From Crocinitomicaceae bacterium (GTDB lineage: Bacteria > Bacteroidota > Bacteroidia > Flavobacteriales_D > Crocinitomicaceae): DNA of 56,785 bases. The stretch's first letter is position 1, and each line of letters starts with the position of its first letter. The DNA is taken from contig JALQYQ010000020.1 of assembly GCA_023262855.1 (NCBI GenBank), positions 1 through 56,785 of the forward strand, read 5' to 3'. A program made the position numbers and the translations under genes. Below the pieces are notes generated by a model that had not been told where the DNA came from, made no database searches, and saw only the letters and a list, made by a program, of their open reading frames with translations. This document shows, in pieces, positions 9,698 through 18,211 of this stretch.

Positions 9698-10250
9698 ATC
9701 GTTTAAAGATTTCAACATATTTTGGATCATTGTAAATAGCAAGTAATTGATCAATTGTTCGACCTTGTTGGTCGATGACCTTCAGATCCGCAGAATGTTC
9801 CATAAAGCGTTCAACAATTTCATACCGATGAAGGGAAAGTGCTAAATGCAGCGGATAGCCAAATTGGGCAAAATTGCAGGTGTCATTCACATTCACTCCC
9901 TTGGATAAAACACTGTCCAAAAGTACAAGGTTGTTTTTATAGACCAAGGCATAAAGAATGGAACCTTCAGGATAACATTGGTTCAAATCAGCTCCTTTTC
10001 CCATTAAAAGCAATGCAACTGAATTATTTCCATTATAAGCGGCTAATAAAAATGGACTTGCGCCGTGATCAGTTAGACAATTTAGTTGATCTGGATGTTT
10101 CTTCAAATACTTTTCCATTTGTTCAACAGTGCCTGAACGTGCAAGATCCGCTATTTTCTGCGCATTACAATTGTCGCTCATTGGAATGAGCATACTCACA
10201 AGCAATATAAGCTTATAAATCAATTTAAGTGGCACAGAATAGTTAAACAT
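9687..10250 (-). CDS. exported ankyrin-repeat protein
   Basis: The chosen start is the ATG at 10248-10250 (187 residues), which gives a signal peptide of about 30 residues ending DNCNAQ. A TATCTTCG box lies only 4 nt upstream of this codon. The rest contains about three to four ankyrin-type repeats (HGASPFLLAAYNGNNSVALLLMGKGADLN; GYPLHLALSLHRYEIVERFMEHSADLKVID), which usually mediate protein binding. The stop region overlaps the following T9SS protein gene by 11 bp, so the two are probably translated together. The ankyrin protein may act in the periplasm on that cargo (inference). Confidence 0.78.
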   Translation of the reverse strand: MFNYSVPLKLIYKLILLVSMLIPMSDNCNAQKIADLARSGTVEQMEKYLKKHPDQLNCLTDHGASPFLLAAYNGNNSVALLLMGKGADLNQCYPEGSILYALVYKNNLVLLDSVLSKGVNVNDTCNFAQFGYPLHLALSLHRYEIVERFMEHSADLKVIDQQGRTIDQLLAIYNDPKYVEIFKRYEK

Positions 10251-10254
10251 GTGG

Positions 10255-10262
10255 CGAAGATA
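10255..10262 (-). promoter_or_regulatory. TAnnTTyG-type -7 box next to ankyrin gene start
   Basis: TATCTTCG on the minus strand differs by one base from the Bacteroidota consensus TAnnTTTG. It is separated from the ATG by 4 nt, implying a leaderless or nearly leaderless transcript. Confidence 0.4.
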
Positions 10263-10318
10263 AAACTTTTTATTTATCAATCAGCTTGTTTATAATGTGT
10301 TATAGCTTTCGACATTGC

Positions 10319-10343
10319 AGTGAAAAGGTCGAGACCTGTCACT
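10319..10343. repeat. REP-like palindrome
   Basis: AGTGA and TCACT flank AGGTC-GA-GACCT, giving a near-perfect 25-bp palindrome in otherwise AT-rich, gene-free DNA. Its core resembles the palindrome at 40622-40643. Apart from this palindrome and the tRNA terminator I see nothing in the 10251-10603 interval. Confidence 0.55.
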
Positions 10344-10567
10344 ACTTAAAAATCGATCAATTTGATTCAAAATATTAGTCCGTAGATGACAAACATGTAT
10401 TTTGATACATATATGTTCTTTAATCGTAGTGAAGGCCCGAATATCCTTCATTTCATTTCGGATGGACGTTTTTGGAGCTTTACAAAGAAAACCGATTTGC
10501 TTCGCAACTCTTTTTTTTATGCCTTAACCCTTCATTCAACCCGTCGGCTTGATTCAGTTTACGGCAT

Positions 10568-10598
10568 AAAAAAACCTGAGTCAAATGACTCAGGTTTT
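10568..10598 (-). terminator. intrinsic terminator of the initiator tRNA
   Basis: AAAACCTGAGTC pairs perfectly with GACTCAGGTTTT (10571-10582 and 10587-10598) around a 4-nt loop. On the minus strand it is followed by more T residues (seven in all), 5 nt after the tRNA end. Confidence 0.85.
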
Positions 10599-10603
10599 CT
10601 TTG

Positions 10604-10676
<73 letters not shown>

Positions 10677-10713
10677 CTCTATTCAATCGATACACGAATG
10701 TTCGAATGCGGTG

Positions 10714-10743
10714 CAAAGATACGCCTTTTTTATTGTTTTCAAA
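10714..10743 (-). promoter_or_regulatory. Bacteroidota-type promoter of the tRNA gene
   Basis: On the minus strand TTTG (10740-10743) is followed after 18 bp by TATCTTTG (10714-10721), matching the primary sigma-factor consensus of this phylum. The box lies 37 bp upstream of the mature tRNA 5' end. Confidence 0.7.
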
Positions 10744-10831
10744 CAAAATCGCCAAATAATTTTAATTTTTTCCTTTTAAACAAGGGAATTTCCGCTTTTT
10801 TCTACCTTTAATCCAGCATTAAAATCAACGC

Positions 10832-11572
10832 ATGATCATTTTTGTAAATGGATTTACATTGGGCTGTCAACCGATTAGACCCTATTGGTCTTCATCAAAG
10901 AATTCAAATGAGTTCATTGATGCCGCATGTAACTATTTTCAGGATTCCTACAACGATGATGAAAGTTTTGTAAACGGCTCAGGTAAATGGTTCGGTTCGC
11001 TGGCTTCCTTTCGATATGCAGCAGGTAAAAAATATGCACTCGGTAAATTGGAGACCTACAAGGCTCTGTTAACACCCAATGAAAAACTGAATATCATTTC
11101 CCATAGCATGGGTGCCGCATTTGCAGAAGGAATGATTGATGAATTTTGTCAACACCAACTTCCGATCGGTAAAATCGTTCACTTCGCTCCTGCACATGCA
11201 CGAAAAATCAAGATCAGCCCTGCAACCAACAATCTACTCCGGATTCAATTGAATGCATCGGAAGATACAATCATTGAACGTTTTTCAGATCCATTCATAC
11301 GCGGTAAAAAACTGCTAATCCCTGGAGTAAATCTATATGGAAAAGTACATTGGAACCCATGGTTGTATCACCCAAAACACATGGCGTATGTGCAACAAAT
11401 GAACCGAAAACACCAACAACATCCTCACTTCGATTTAAAAACCTATGCCTTTGTATTTGATTGGTTAAGCGATTTAGAAACACTTTCACACGCAAACAAA
11501 CAAGATCAACATTCCATCAATACAAAATTCGAGGCAGTTTACATGCACGGAAAGTATTTTGAACTTATGTGA
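10832..11572 (+). CDS. lipase-like alpha/beta hydrolase
   Basis: This 246-residue cytoplasmic protein has no signal peptide. It begins MIIFVNGF, like the first strand and oxyanion region of lipases, and carries the nucleophile elbow S-H-S-M-G-A-A with Ser92 as predicted nucleophile. A candidate catalytic histidine lies in the NPWLYHPKHMAYV region (about residue 180). The acid residue cannot be placed safely. It belongs to the alpha/beta-hydrolase fold, and the substrate is unknown. The gene stands alone between the tRNA and the Kelch-like gene. Phospholipase-type effector or tail-toxin domains can look similar, but no secretion or immunity partner is visible. Confidence 0.6.
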   Translation: MIIFVNGFTLGCQPIRPYWSSSKNSNEFIDAACNYFQDSYNDDESFVNGSGKWFGSLASFRYAAGKKYALGKLETYKALLTPNEKLNIISHSMGAAFAEGMIDEFCQHQLPIGKIVHFAPAHARKIKISPATNNLLRIQLNASEDTIIERFSDPFIRGKKLLIPGVNLYGKVHWNPWLYHPKHMAYVQQMNRKHQQHPHFDLKTYAFVFDWLSDLETLSHANKQDQHSINTKFEAVYMHGKYFELM

Positions 11573-11629
11573 CTTTTGTCATACTTAAACCAAAGAATTT
11601 CGACTTATTTTGCACCCAAATTTTGATAC

Positions 11630-13225
11630 ATGAAACTTTTTTTGTTCACTCTAGCACTATTTTTAAGCTTAGTTGCTCAAACGCAATCCTTCCCTTACGA
11701 TTTAAAAATTGATTCGATTTCCATTCCGCAATTGGGTGGCTTACAATCCTTTGGTGTTGGTCAAGCAAATGGGAAATGGCTGGTAGTTGGCGGACGCTTA
11801 GATGGTTTACACCGCCGTCAGCCATGGGCAACATTTGATTCCGCAGGACATAATACGCAATTGATGGTAATTGATCCCATTCTCAAAAAACGCTGGGTTG
11901 CGCCTTTAACTTCACTTTCAACGAGTCTGCAAGAACAACTAAGTTCAACCAACATGGAGTTTATTCAGAAAGGCGAATACTTGTTTTTGATGGGTGGGTA
12001 CGGAATTTCTAAAACAGTAGATGACCACATAACCTTTCCTTATTTAACAGCAATTCATTTACCAAGTTTAATTGATGCAATTGTCAATCAAACAGATTTC
12101 TCGTCGCACATTTTACAAGTCAAAGATGAACTTTTCGCCATTACTGGTGGGCAATTACTCATGCTTGATGATGCCTTTTATTTGACAGGCGGACACCGTT
12201 TCGACGGGAAATACAACCCAATGGGAAACGGTACCTTTACCCAAACGTATTTGAGTGGCATTCGAAAATTTACCTTTTCGGTGAATAACAATACACTGAA
12301 CTACAAACACCTTGGCGATGTAACAAGCGAAGATTACTTGCACAGAAGAGATTTCAATGTCTTGCCTCAAATTTTACCAAACGGAAAAGATGGTTTAATT
12401 GCTTTCTCGGGTGTTTTTCAAAAAGAGGTGAATTTACCGTATTTAAATGCGGTGGTGATTGACCGAGATTCATTTACTGTTGTACCTGATTTTGCGCAAT
12501 ACTACAATCATTACCACTGTGCAACCATTTCCTTGTATGATAAATACAAACAAACCATGCACAACCTGTTCTTTGGTGGAATTGCCCAATATTATGATAG
12601 TTCAACCTATTTGGTGCAAGACAACGATGTTCCATTTATTAAAACAGTTGCGCGTGTCATGTATGACAAAAATGGGCGCTTGGCAGAATACAAAATGCCT
12701 GTAAACATGCCTGCTTATCTTGGTGCAGCATCTGAATTTATTGTGAATCCTGCTTTGTCTATCCTGCCAAATGAAGTTGTTGCAATGGATCAATTTGTTG
12801 GTGACACCATTTTGCTGGGCTACATCTATGGTGGAATCCAAAGTCCTGCAGCCAATATTTTTTGGATCAACACAGGAGTTGAAAGCAAGGCCAGCGAAAT
12901 GATTTATCCGGTTTACCTGATCAAAACAAAAGGCGATCACAGTACATTGAATTATCAAAGTGTTGGCGGTGTTCAATTGCAACTCTATCCCGATCCTATC
13001 GAAAATCGATTAAGCTTGAATTTCACCTTAAAAAATGCTGGAGATGTATTGGTTGAAGTAACAAACCTTGATGGAACCTTGCGCCTTGAAAAAACACTTA
13101 AAAAATTAGCAATTGGACAACATTCCGAAACCATTAAATTCAGAAAATTAAACCGCGGAGAAGTGTATTTCGTGCGCTTAACAATGGGAGAAGTGAAAGT
13201 GGTGCAGAAGATGATTGTGAATTGA
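11630..13225 (+). CDS. T9SS-secreted Kelch-like beta-propeller protein
   Basis: This 531-residue protein has a signal peptide (residues 1-19, ending AQTQS). The central part shows spaced G-G motifs preceded by hydrophobic strands (WLVVGGRLDG, LFLMGGYGI, FYLTGGHRFDG, NLFFGGIAQYYD, GYIYGGIQSP), as in Kelch-type propellers. The last about 85 residues (LQLYPDPIENRLSLNF, then R-G-E-V-Y-F-V-R-L, ending K-M-I-V-N) form a type A T9SS sorting domain. It is expected to be displayed or released at the cell surface. The ligand is unknown. A heptamer repeat array starts 2 bp after its stop codon. Confidence 0.8.
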   Translation: MKLFLFTLALFLSLVAQTQSFPYDLKIDSISIPQLGGLQSFGVGQANGKWLVVGGRLDGLHRRQPWATFDSAGHNTQLMVIDPILKKRWVAPLTSLSTSLQEQLSSTNMEFIQKGEYLFLMGGYGISKTVDDHITFPYLTAIHLPSLIDAIVNQTDFSSHILQVKDELFAITGGQLLMLDDAFYLTGGHRFDGKYNPMGNGTFTQTYLSGIRKFTFSVNNNTLNYKHLGDVTSEDYLHRRDFNVLPQILPNGKDGLIAFSGVFQKEVNLPYLNAVVIDRDSFTVVPDFAQYYNHYHCATISLYDKYKQTMHNLFFGGIAQYYDSSTYLVQDNDVPFIKTVARVMYDKNGRLAEYKMPVNMPAYLGAASEFIVNPALSILPNEVVAMDQFVGDTILLGYIYGGIQSPAANIFWINTGVESKASEMIYPVYLIKTKGDHSTLNYQSVGGVQLQLYPDPIENRLSLNFTLKNAGDVLVEVTNLDGTLRLEKTLKKLAIGQHSETIKFRKLNRGEVYFVRLTMGEVKVVQKMIVN

Positions 13226-13227
13226 TT

Positions 13228-13262
13228 GGAGCATAGAGCATAGAATATGGAACATCGATAAG
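13228..13262 (+). repeat. heptamer array, GGAGCAT family
   Basis: Five consecutive 7-mers are present: GGAGCAT, AGAGCAT, AGAATAT, GGAACAT, CGATAAG. The array begins 2 bp after the TGA of the Kelch-like gene. The same words recur at 14317-14395 and 41224-41258. Confidence 0.75.
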
Positions 13263-13308
13263 AACCAATTCAATCTCCAGAACTTAAATTAGTTTTTTAA
13301 AATGAACT

Positions 13309-13390
13309 AGTCCTTCGTCTTTTGTCTCAAATTCCTTTGTCTTTCGTCTTGAGGTCCTAAAGTCTTAATGTCTTAACATCCTAAAGTCTT
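13309..13390 (+). repeat. heptamer then octamer array upstream of era
   Basis: Six 7-mers (AGTCCTT, CGTCTTT, TGTCTCA, AATTCCT, TTGTCTT, TCGTCTT) run directly into five 8-mers (GAGGTCCT, AAAGTCTT, AATGTCTT, AACATCCT, AAAGTCTT). The last unit abuts the -33 TTG of the era promoter. Confidence 0.75.
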
Positions 13391-13420
13391 TTGATACTAG
13401 TTGCATTTTCCTTACCTTTG
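13391..13420 (+). promoter_or_regulatory. era promoter
   Basis: TTG at 13391-13393 is followed after exactly 19 bp by TACCTTTG at 13413-13420, a full match to the Bacteroidota promoter pattern. It leaves an 18-nt interval to the era ATG. Confidence 0.75.
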
Positions 13421-13438
13421 CAAATTAATTTCAGTGTA

Positions 13439-14314
13439 ATGTCTCACAAATCAGGTTTCGTAAATATTGTTGGTAGTCCAAATGTTGGTAAATCCACATT
13501 AATGAATCGTTTAGTCGGCGAAAAGTTATCCATTGTAACTTCCAAAGCTCAAACGACGCGCCACCGTATTCTCGGAATTGTGAATGATGAGAATTATCAA
13601 ATCGTTTTTTCGGATACACCCGGAGTTGTTAATGCAGCCTACAAGTTGCACGAAGCAATGATGGATTACGTGAATTCTTCGTTGAAGGATGCGGATGTGT
13701 TGATTTTTATCACAGACACAAAAGAAAACGACATGAATCACAAGGAAACATTGGAGAAAATCCAGAAGTTGCGTGTTCCTGTGATTTGTTTGATCAACAA
13801 AATTGACTTAAGCGATCAAGCGAAAGTGGTAGAGCGAATGGCTTTTTGGCAAGAAAAATTACCGAATGCCTTGGTGTATCCAGTTTCGGCTTTACACGAT
13901 TTCAATGTACAAGCGGTTTGGGAAAAAATCTTAGAATTGGTTCCTGAAAGTCCTGCTTACTTTGACAAAGAAGAATTGTCAGACAGACCAATGCGTTTCT
14001 TCGTTTCAGAAATCATTCGTGAAAAAATCTTCTTGCATTGCGACAAGGAAGTGCCGTACAGTTGTCAAGTTGAAATTGAAGAATACAAAGAAGAAGGACA
14101 TTTAACACGCATCCGTGCTTTGATTATTGTGGAACGCGATTCACAAAAAGGAATTGTAATCGGAAAAGGTGGAGAAATGTTAAAGAAAATCGGGCGCGAG
14201 GCACGCATCGAAATTGAAAAATTCATCGATGGAAAAGTGTTTATGGAAACGTTTGTGAAAGTGGACAAAGACTGGCGCTCAACAGAAAATAAATTAAAGA
14301 AATACGGTTATTGA
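13439..14314 (+). CDS. era: GTPase Era
   Basis: The start is the ATG at 13439, since an in-frame TTG 48 bp upstream is part of the promoter. The 291-residue protein has the Era GTPase domain: G1 GSPNVGKST, switch I T-T-R-H-R, G3 DTPG, G4 N-K-I-D. A C-terminal KH domain contains GKGGEMLKKIG. Era binds the 3' end of 16S rRNA and is needed for 30S subunit assembly. Its length is normal for the family. It is followed by der, separated by an 86-bp gap that contains an inverted pair of heptamer arrays. The era-der pairing joins two ribosome-assembly GTPases in one plus-strand group. Confidence 0.96.
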   Translation: MSHKSGFVNIVGSPNVGKSTLMNRLVGEKLSIVTSKAQTTRHRILGIVNDENYQIVFSDTPGVVNAAYKLHEAMMDYVNSSLKDADVLIFITDTKENDMNHKETLEKIQKLRVPVICLINKIDLSDQAKVVERMAFWQEKLPNALVYPVSALHDFNVQAVWEKILELVPESPAYFDKEELSDRPMRFFVSEIIREKIFLHCDKEVPYSCQVEIEEYKEEGHLTRIRALIIVERDSQKGIVIGKGGEMLKKIGREARIEIEKFIDGKVFMETFVKVDKDWRSTENKLKKYGY

Positions 14315-14316
14315 TT

Positions 14317-14395
14317 AGAACATCGATCATAGAACATAGAACATCGATTCGAAAAAGTCATTGCTCCATGCTCCATGCTCCATGTTCAATATTCT
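14317..14395. repeat. inverted pair of heptamer arrays between era and der
   Basis: Left half, 14317-14351: AGAACAT, CGATCAT, AGAACAT, AGAACAT, CGATTCG. Right half, 14361-14395: TTGCTCC, ATGCTCC, ATGCTCC, ATGTTCA, ATATTCT, which is the reverse-complement form of the GGAGCAT/GAACAT words. The right half ends 5 bp before the der start codon. Confidence 0.75.
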
Positions 14396-14400
14396 AAAAA

Positions 14401-15711
14401 ATGGGAAATATAGTTGCAATAGTAGGTCGTCCAAATGTTGGAAAATCGACCTTGTTTAATCGCCTGACGGAGTCACGCAATGCGATTGTAAAAGAAATTA
14501 GTGGTGTAACACGTGACCGTTTATATGGGAAAGGTGAATGGAACGGCGCGCAATTTTCGGTAATTGATACTGGAGGTTACGTGAAAGGTTCGGATGATAT
14601 TTTTGAAGGTGAAATTCGCAAACAAGTGGAAATCGCTATTCAAGAAGCAAATGTCATCGTATTCATGGTGGATGTTACAACCGGAATTGTAGATTTAGAT
14701 GAAAAAGTTGCGGCTTTGTTACGCAAATCTAAAAAACCAGTTTTCATTGCTGCGAATAAAGTGGATAGCAATGACCGCATCGGTTTATCGGCTGAATTCT
14801 ACCAATTTGGTTTGGGTGATGTGTTTGATTTATCAGCGACGAACGGAACTGGAACGGGAGAATTATTGGATGAAGTGGTAAAACACTTTGACAAAGCAGA
14901 CGAAAGTGTAAACGAAAAAGATCACTTGCCTCGAATTGCGATTGTTGGTCGACCAAACGTTGGAAAATCATCGTTGGTAAATGCGTTAACAGGTGAAGAA
15001 CGCAACATTGTAACCAATATTTCTGGTACAACGCGCGATTCAATTAATACGCGCTACAATGCTTTCGGGTTCGATTTCATGTTGATTGATACAGCCGGAA
15101 TTCGCAAGAAAGCAAAAGTGCAGGAGGACATTGAATATTACTCTGTTTTGCGTTCAGTTCGAACGATTGAGGAAGCAGACGTTTGTATTTTCATGATCGA
15201 TGCGGAAGAAGGATTGCAGAAGCAAGATTTGAGTATTTATTACATGATTGAGAAAAACTCAAAAGGTGTTGTTGTCTTGGTAAATAAATGGGATTTGGTG
15301 GAAAAAGATCAAAATACCATGAATGAATACGAGGAGAAAATTCGTGAACAATTGGCTCCATTCAACGATGTTCCAATCATTTTTACTTCGACTATAACGA
15401 AGCAACGTATTCACAAAGCCTTAGAGGCTACAATGTTGGTGCATGATAACAGAACGAAGAAAATTTCAACTTCTGTTTTGAATGAGGTGATGCAAGAAAT
15501 CATTTTAGCAACGCCACCGCCAGCATTAAAAGGAAAATACATTCGCATTAAATACATTCAACAATTGCCAACACATTCACCGGCATTTGCATTCTTCTGT
15601 AATTTACCGCAATATGTCCCTGAGTCGTACAAACGTTTCTTAGAAAACCGTTTACGTGAGAAATTTGACTTCTGTGGGGTGCCAATTCGTATTTATTTCA
15701 GAAAGAAATAA
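14401..15711 (+). CDS. der: ribosome-assembly GTPase Der (EngA)
   Basis: This 436-residue protein contains two tandem GTPase domains followed by a KH-like domain. The first P-loop GRPNVGKST is at residues about 9-17, with D-T-G-G and N-K-V-D. The second P-loop GRPNVGKSS lies near residue 184, with D-T-A-G and N-K-W-D. The C-terminal region ([11 protein letters not shown]..., ending [10 protein letters not shown]) is the typical Der end. Der acts in 50S ribosomal subunit maturation. It lies downstream of era and 6 bp upstream of the Ppx/GppA gene, suggesting co-transcription with the latter. Confidence 0.97.
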   Translation: MGNIVAIVGRPNVGKSTLFNRLTESRNAIVKEISGVTRDRLYGKGEWNGAQFSVIDTGGYVKGSDDIFEGEIRKQVEIAIQEANVIVFMVDVTTGIVDLDEKVAALLRKSKKPVFIAANKVDSNDRIGLSAEFYQFGLGDVFDLSATNGTGTGELLDEVVKHFDKADESVNEKDHLPRIAIVGRPNVGKSSLVNALTGEERNIVTNISGTTRDSINTRYNAFGFDFMLIDTAGIRKKAKVQEDIEYYSVLRSVRTIEEADVCIFMIDAEEGLQKQDLSIYYMIEKNSKGVVVLVNKWDLVEKDQNTMNEYEEKIREQLAPFNDVPIIFTSTITKQRIHKALEATMLVHDNRTKKISTSVLNEVMQEIILATPPPALKGKYIRIKYIQQLPTHSPAFAFFCNLPQYVPESYKRFLENRLREKFDFCGVPIRIYFRKK

Positions 15712-15717
15712 AACTTC

Positions 15718-16599
15718 ATGAAATTCGGTGCTATTGATATCGGAACCAATGCTGCTCGACTTCTCGTAGGCGAAGTTGACAAAGAAGGAGAACATTCGTT
15801 TGTAAAAAAGATTTCTTACACGCGTGTTCCTTTGCGTTTGGGTGAAGAGGTCTTTGAGGATGGAAAAATATCGAAAAAGAAAACCGAAGATTTCGTTAAA
15901 ACAATTCAAGCATTCAAACTCATTTCAGAGATTTTTGATGTAAAGAAATTACGCGCAGTTGCCACTTCTGCAATGCGTGAAGCACACAATTCCGATAAAA
16001 TCATTGCAAAAATTCACGAAGAAACAGGCGTTCAAATTGAAGTAATCAGTGGTGATGAAGAAGCTGAATTGATCTTTGAAACCTTCTTCTTACTTGATTT
16101 CGACAAAACGCATCCATTCATTGTGATAGATGTTGGAGGTGGTAGCACGGAAGTCAGCGTGTTTGAAAGTGGCGAACGCGTAGCATCTAAATCCTTTGAA
16201 ATTGGAACGATTCGTTTGTTAAAGGAAAAAGTAAAGAAAGATATTTGGTCAGAAATTCATGATTGGATTGCTTCCCATGTTGATTTAAAATCACCTCATC
16301 GCTTGTTTGGTACGGGTGGAAACATCAATAAAGTGCACAAAATGCTTGGTGCTGGACAATTGGAAGCTTTATCGGTGAAAGCCATTTCAATATTGCGTAA
16401 CGAATTAGCTGAATTAAGCGTTTCACAGCGTGTCGATCAATTTCAATTAAAACCAGATCGCGCAGATGTAATTGTTCCAGCGATGGACATTTACCTCTAC
16501 ATTCTCAAAGAATTAAAAGCCAAAGACATTCTCGTTCCAAAAATCGGCTTATCTGATGGAATGATCTATCAAATGCACTTGAATAGTAAGAAGAAGTAA
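15718..16599 (+). CDS. Ppx/GppA-type phosphatase, short form
   Basis: This 293-residue protein has the ASKHA-fold motifs of exopolyphosphatase/guanosine pentaphosphatase: IDIGTNAARLLVGEV near the N-terminus and VIDVGGGSTEVSVF around residues 138-151, plus FGTGGNINKV near 200. It lacks the C-terminal HD-like domain of the long E. coli Ppx, as is common in Bacteroidota. It may hydrolyse inorganic polyphosphate or pppGpp. Which one cannot be decided from sequence. It begins 6 bp after der and ends 4 bp from the convergent TonB-type gene. Confidence 0.88.
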   Translation: MKFGAIDIGTNAARLLVGEVDKEGEHSFVKKISYTRVPLRLGEEVFEDGKISKKKTEDFVKTIQAFKLISEIFDVKKLRAVATSAMREAHNSDKIIAKIHEETGVQIEVISGDEEAELIFETFFLLDFDKTHPFIVIDVGGGSTEVSVFESGERVASKSFEIGTIRLLKEKVKKDIWSEIHDWIASHVDLKSPHRLFGTGGNINKVHKMLGAGQLEALSVKAISILRNELAELSVSQRVDQFQLKPDRADVIVPAMDIYLYILKELKAKDILVPKIGLSDGMIYQMHLNSKKK

Positions 16600-16603
16600 G
16601 GAA

Positions 16604-17302
16604 TCACGTCAACTTAAAGGCAAGCGGCAAGGTGAAATACATCTTCACATCTTTGCCATTCATTCTTCCTGGCTTCCATCTTGGCATATTTTTAACAACG
16701 CGTGTTGCTTCTTTGTCGCATTCAGGACAATCTGTAACTCCACGCAAAACGCGCACATCTGAAATTGAACCATCGGTATTCACAACAAAACGCAAATAAC
16801 ATTTTCCTTGAATTCCATTTTCTTTGGCAATAGCTGGATACATCATGTTTTTCTTCAAGTAATCGCGCATCGCATCCATTCCTCCTGGAAATTCAGCAGT
16901 TTCGTCCACAATTTCATAAATAACATCTTGTTTCATCGGCATAGGTTCTGGCTCTGGCGCGGCATCACCGTAGTAATCTTCACTGCCTTGTTGTTTACTA
17001 GAAGACCAATTATCCAAATTTGCAACTAGACCATCATGTTCTGGATATTCTTCTTCTCTATCAACTATCATTGGAGGAACAAATCGCAGCATTTTCACTT
17101 TTTGAGGCGGATTCGTTGACGTTGAAACCTGATTTGGCGCTTTCGTAGCAACACTACTTTTTTCTACTGAAGCACCTGTAGCTTTCTCTTTCACAGGTTT
17201 TTCATCCTGTTTTGTTGCAACTGCTTGTTGCTCTGATTTCGGCTGATCTGTGCAAGAAATAAGTATACCAACTGTGGCTACTGCCATTAAATATCCTTTC
17301 AT
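16604..17302 (-). CDS. TonB C-terminal-domain lipoprotein
   Basis: This 232-residue protein begins with a lipoprotein signal (MKGYLMAVATVGILISC, Cys17). A long K/E/P/T-rich, low-complexity linker follows (to about residue 110), then E-F-P-G-G-M-D-A-M-R-D-Y-L and a TonB C-terminal domain (IQGKCYLRFVVNTDGSISDV...). TonB domains contact outer-membrane receptors. As a lipoprotein rather than an inner-membrane-anchored TonB it is unlikely to be an ordinary ExbB/D-coupled energiser. It is a close paralogue of the next gene upstream (both contain E-F-P-G-G-M and the R-V-L-R-G-V segment) and lies 18 bp after it. Confidence 0.85.
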   Translation of the reverse strand: MKGYLMAVATVGILISCTDQPKSEQQAVATKQDEKPVKEKATGASVEKSSVATKAPNQVSTSTNPPQKVKMLRFVPPMIVDREEEYPEHDGLVANLDNWSSSKQQGSEDYYGDAAPEPEPMPMKQDVIYEIVDETAEFPGGMDAMRDYLKKNMMYPAIAKENGIQGKCYLRFVVNTDGSISDVRVLRGVTDCPECDKEATRVVKNMPRWKPGRMNGKDVKMYFTLPLAFKLT

Positions 17303-17320
17303 AACTTCTTTTCTGGATGA

Positions 17321-18205
17321 CTAATTTAATCGAAAAGTAACTGGAATGGTCATATAAACTTTACAAGCTTTCCCATTGTTCATCGCTGGTTTCCAATCTG
17401 GCATTGCTTGAACTACTCTTCGTGCTTCTTTGTCACAGCCTGGGCCTCCATTTACACCACGAAGTACTTTAACGTCTGAAAGTTTACCTAACTCATCCAC
17501 TACAAATCGAAGATACACCTTTCCTTCTACACCATTTTCCATTTCCATTTGTGGATACTTGATATTTTCAGCAAGGTACTTCTTCATCGCTTCCATTCCA
17601 CCTGGAAATTCGGGCATCACCTCAGCATACATTAAAATTTCATCTTGTAAAATTTCTGGTCTTCCAGTTGGTGGTTCAACTACTGGTTCACCCAAATAAT
17701 AAGGTTCTGGAATTGGATCGGGATATGGATATGGATCTGGAGGAAGTACCTCTGGAATCATTACTTTTTTGACTGGTTTTGAAGATGATTCATCCTGATT
17801 CGAAGTTCCCGTTGGTAGCGTATAACTAACTTCACCTTTTGTTCGTACTCCAGTAATTTCAACTTTCTGGTTGTCTTTCACGACCTTCTTTTTGGGAGCC
17901 TCACTACACGCTGCTAAACTCAAGCACAACAAGGAAAGCACCAAAAAAGAACTGTTCCCACCTTTTCTACTTAAGGTATCAACAATCAAAGGCACATCAT
18001 CATGTTGAAAATCAAATTGCTTGTAATTCATTCTACCACAGATCTTTTTATCAGAATTCTCTAGTAAATAGGGGATGATTTCAACGCGATTCATCTGCGT
18101 AAAGTCCATGACTGATTTCTCACAAACTGCACAATGACGCGACCGCAATCCAATGCGCATGTTTTCCCAATTTTCCGAACACGGTTCCTTTATGTTGACT
18201 TCCAT
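17321..18205 (-). CDS. TonB C-terminal-domain protein with N-terminal cysteine domain
   Basis: This 294-residue protein has an unusual architecture. Residues 1-60 form a soluble cysteine-rich domain: C-S-E-N-W, then C-A-V-C-E-K-S-V-M-D-F, then K-I-C-G-R-M. This pattern occurs at the N-terminus of several Bacteroidota proteins and could bind metal. Residues about 85-100 are a single hydrophobic segment ending in S-L-A-A-C. A proline-rich spacer with a PYPYPDPIPEP run then leads to a TonB C-terminal domain (EGKVYLRFVVDELGKLSDV). The cysteine domain should be cytoplasmic and the TonB domain periplasmic. A TAAATTTG box sits 6 nt before the ATG. Confidence 0.82.
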   Translation of the reverse strand: MEVNIKEPCSENWENMRIGLRSRHCAVCEKSVMDFTQMNRVEIIPYLLENSDKKICGRMNYKQFDFQHDDVPLIVDTLSRKGGNSSFLVLSLLCLSLAACSEAPKKKVVKDNQKVEITGVRTKGEVSYTLPTGTSNQDESSSKPVKKVMIPEVLPPDPYPYPDPIPEPYYLGEPVVEPPTGRPEILQDEILMYAEVMPEFPGGMEAMKKYLAENIKYPQMEMENGVEGKVYLRFVVDELGKLSDVKVLRGVNGGPGCDKEARRVVQAMPDWKPAMNNGKACKVYMTIPVTFRLN

Positions 18206-18211
18206 AACTTA

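Noticed and set aside
9698..9754. Longer N-terminus for the DOMON-like T9SS protein
   Set aside because: The clean signal peptide begins at the ATG 9697; the extra 19 residues lie inside the ankyrin gene.
13391..13438. N-terminal extension of Era from a TTG codon
   Set aside because: This TTG is the -33 element of a good promoter, and Era proteins begin near the inner ATG at 13439.
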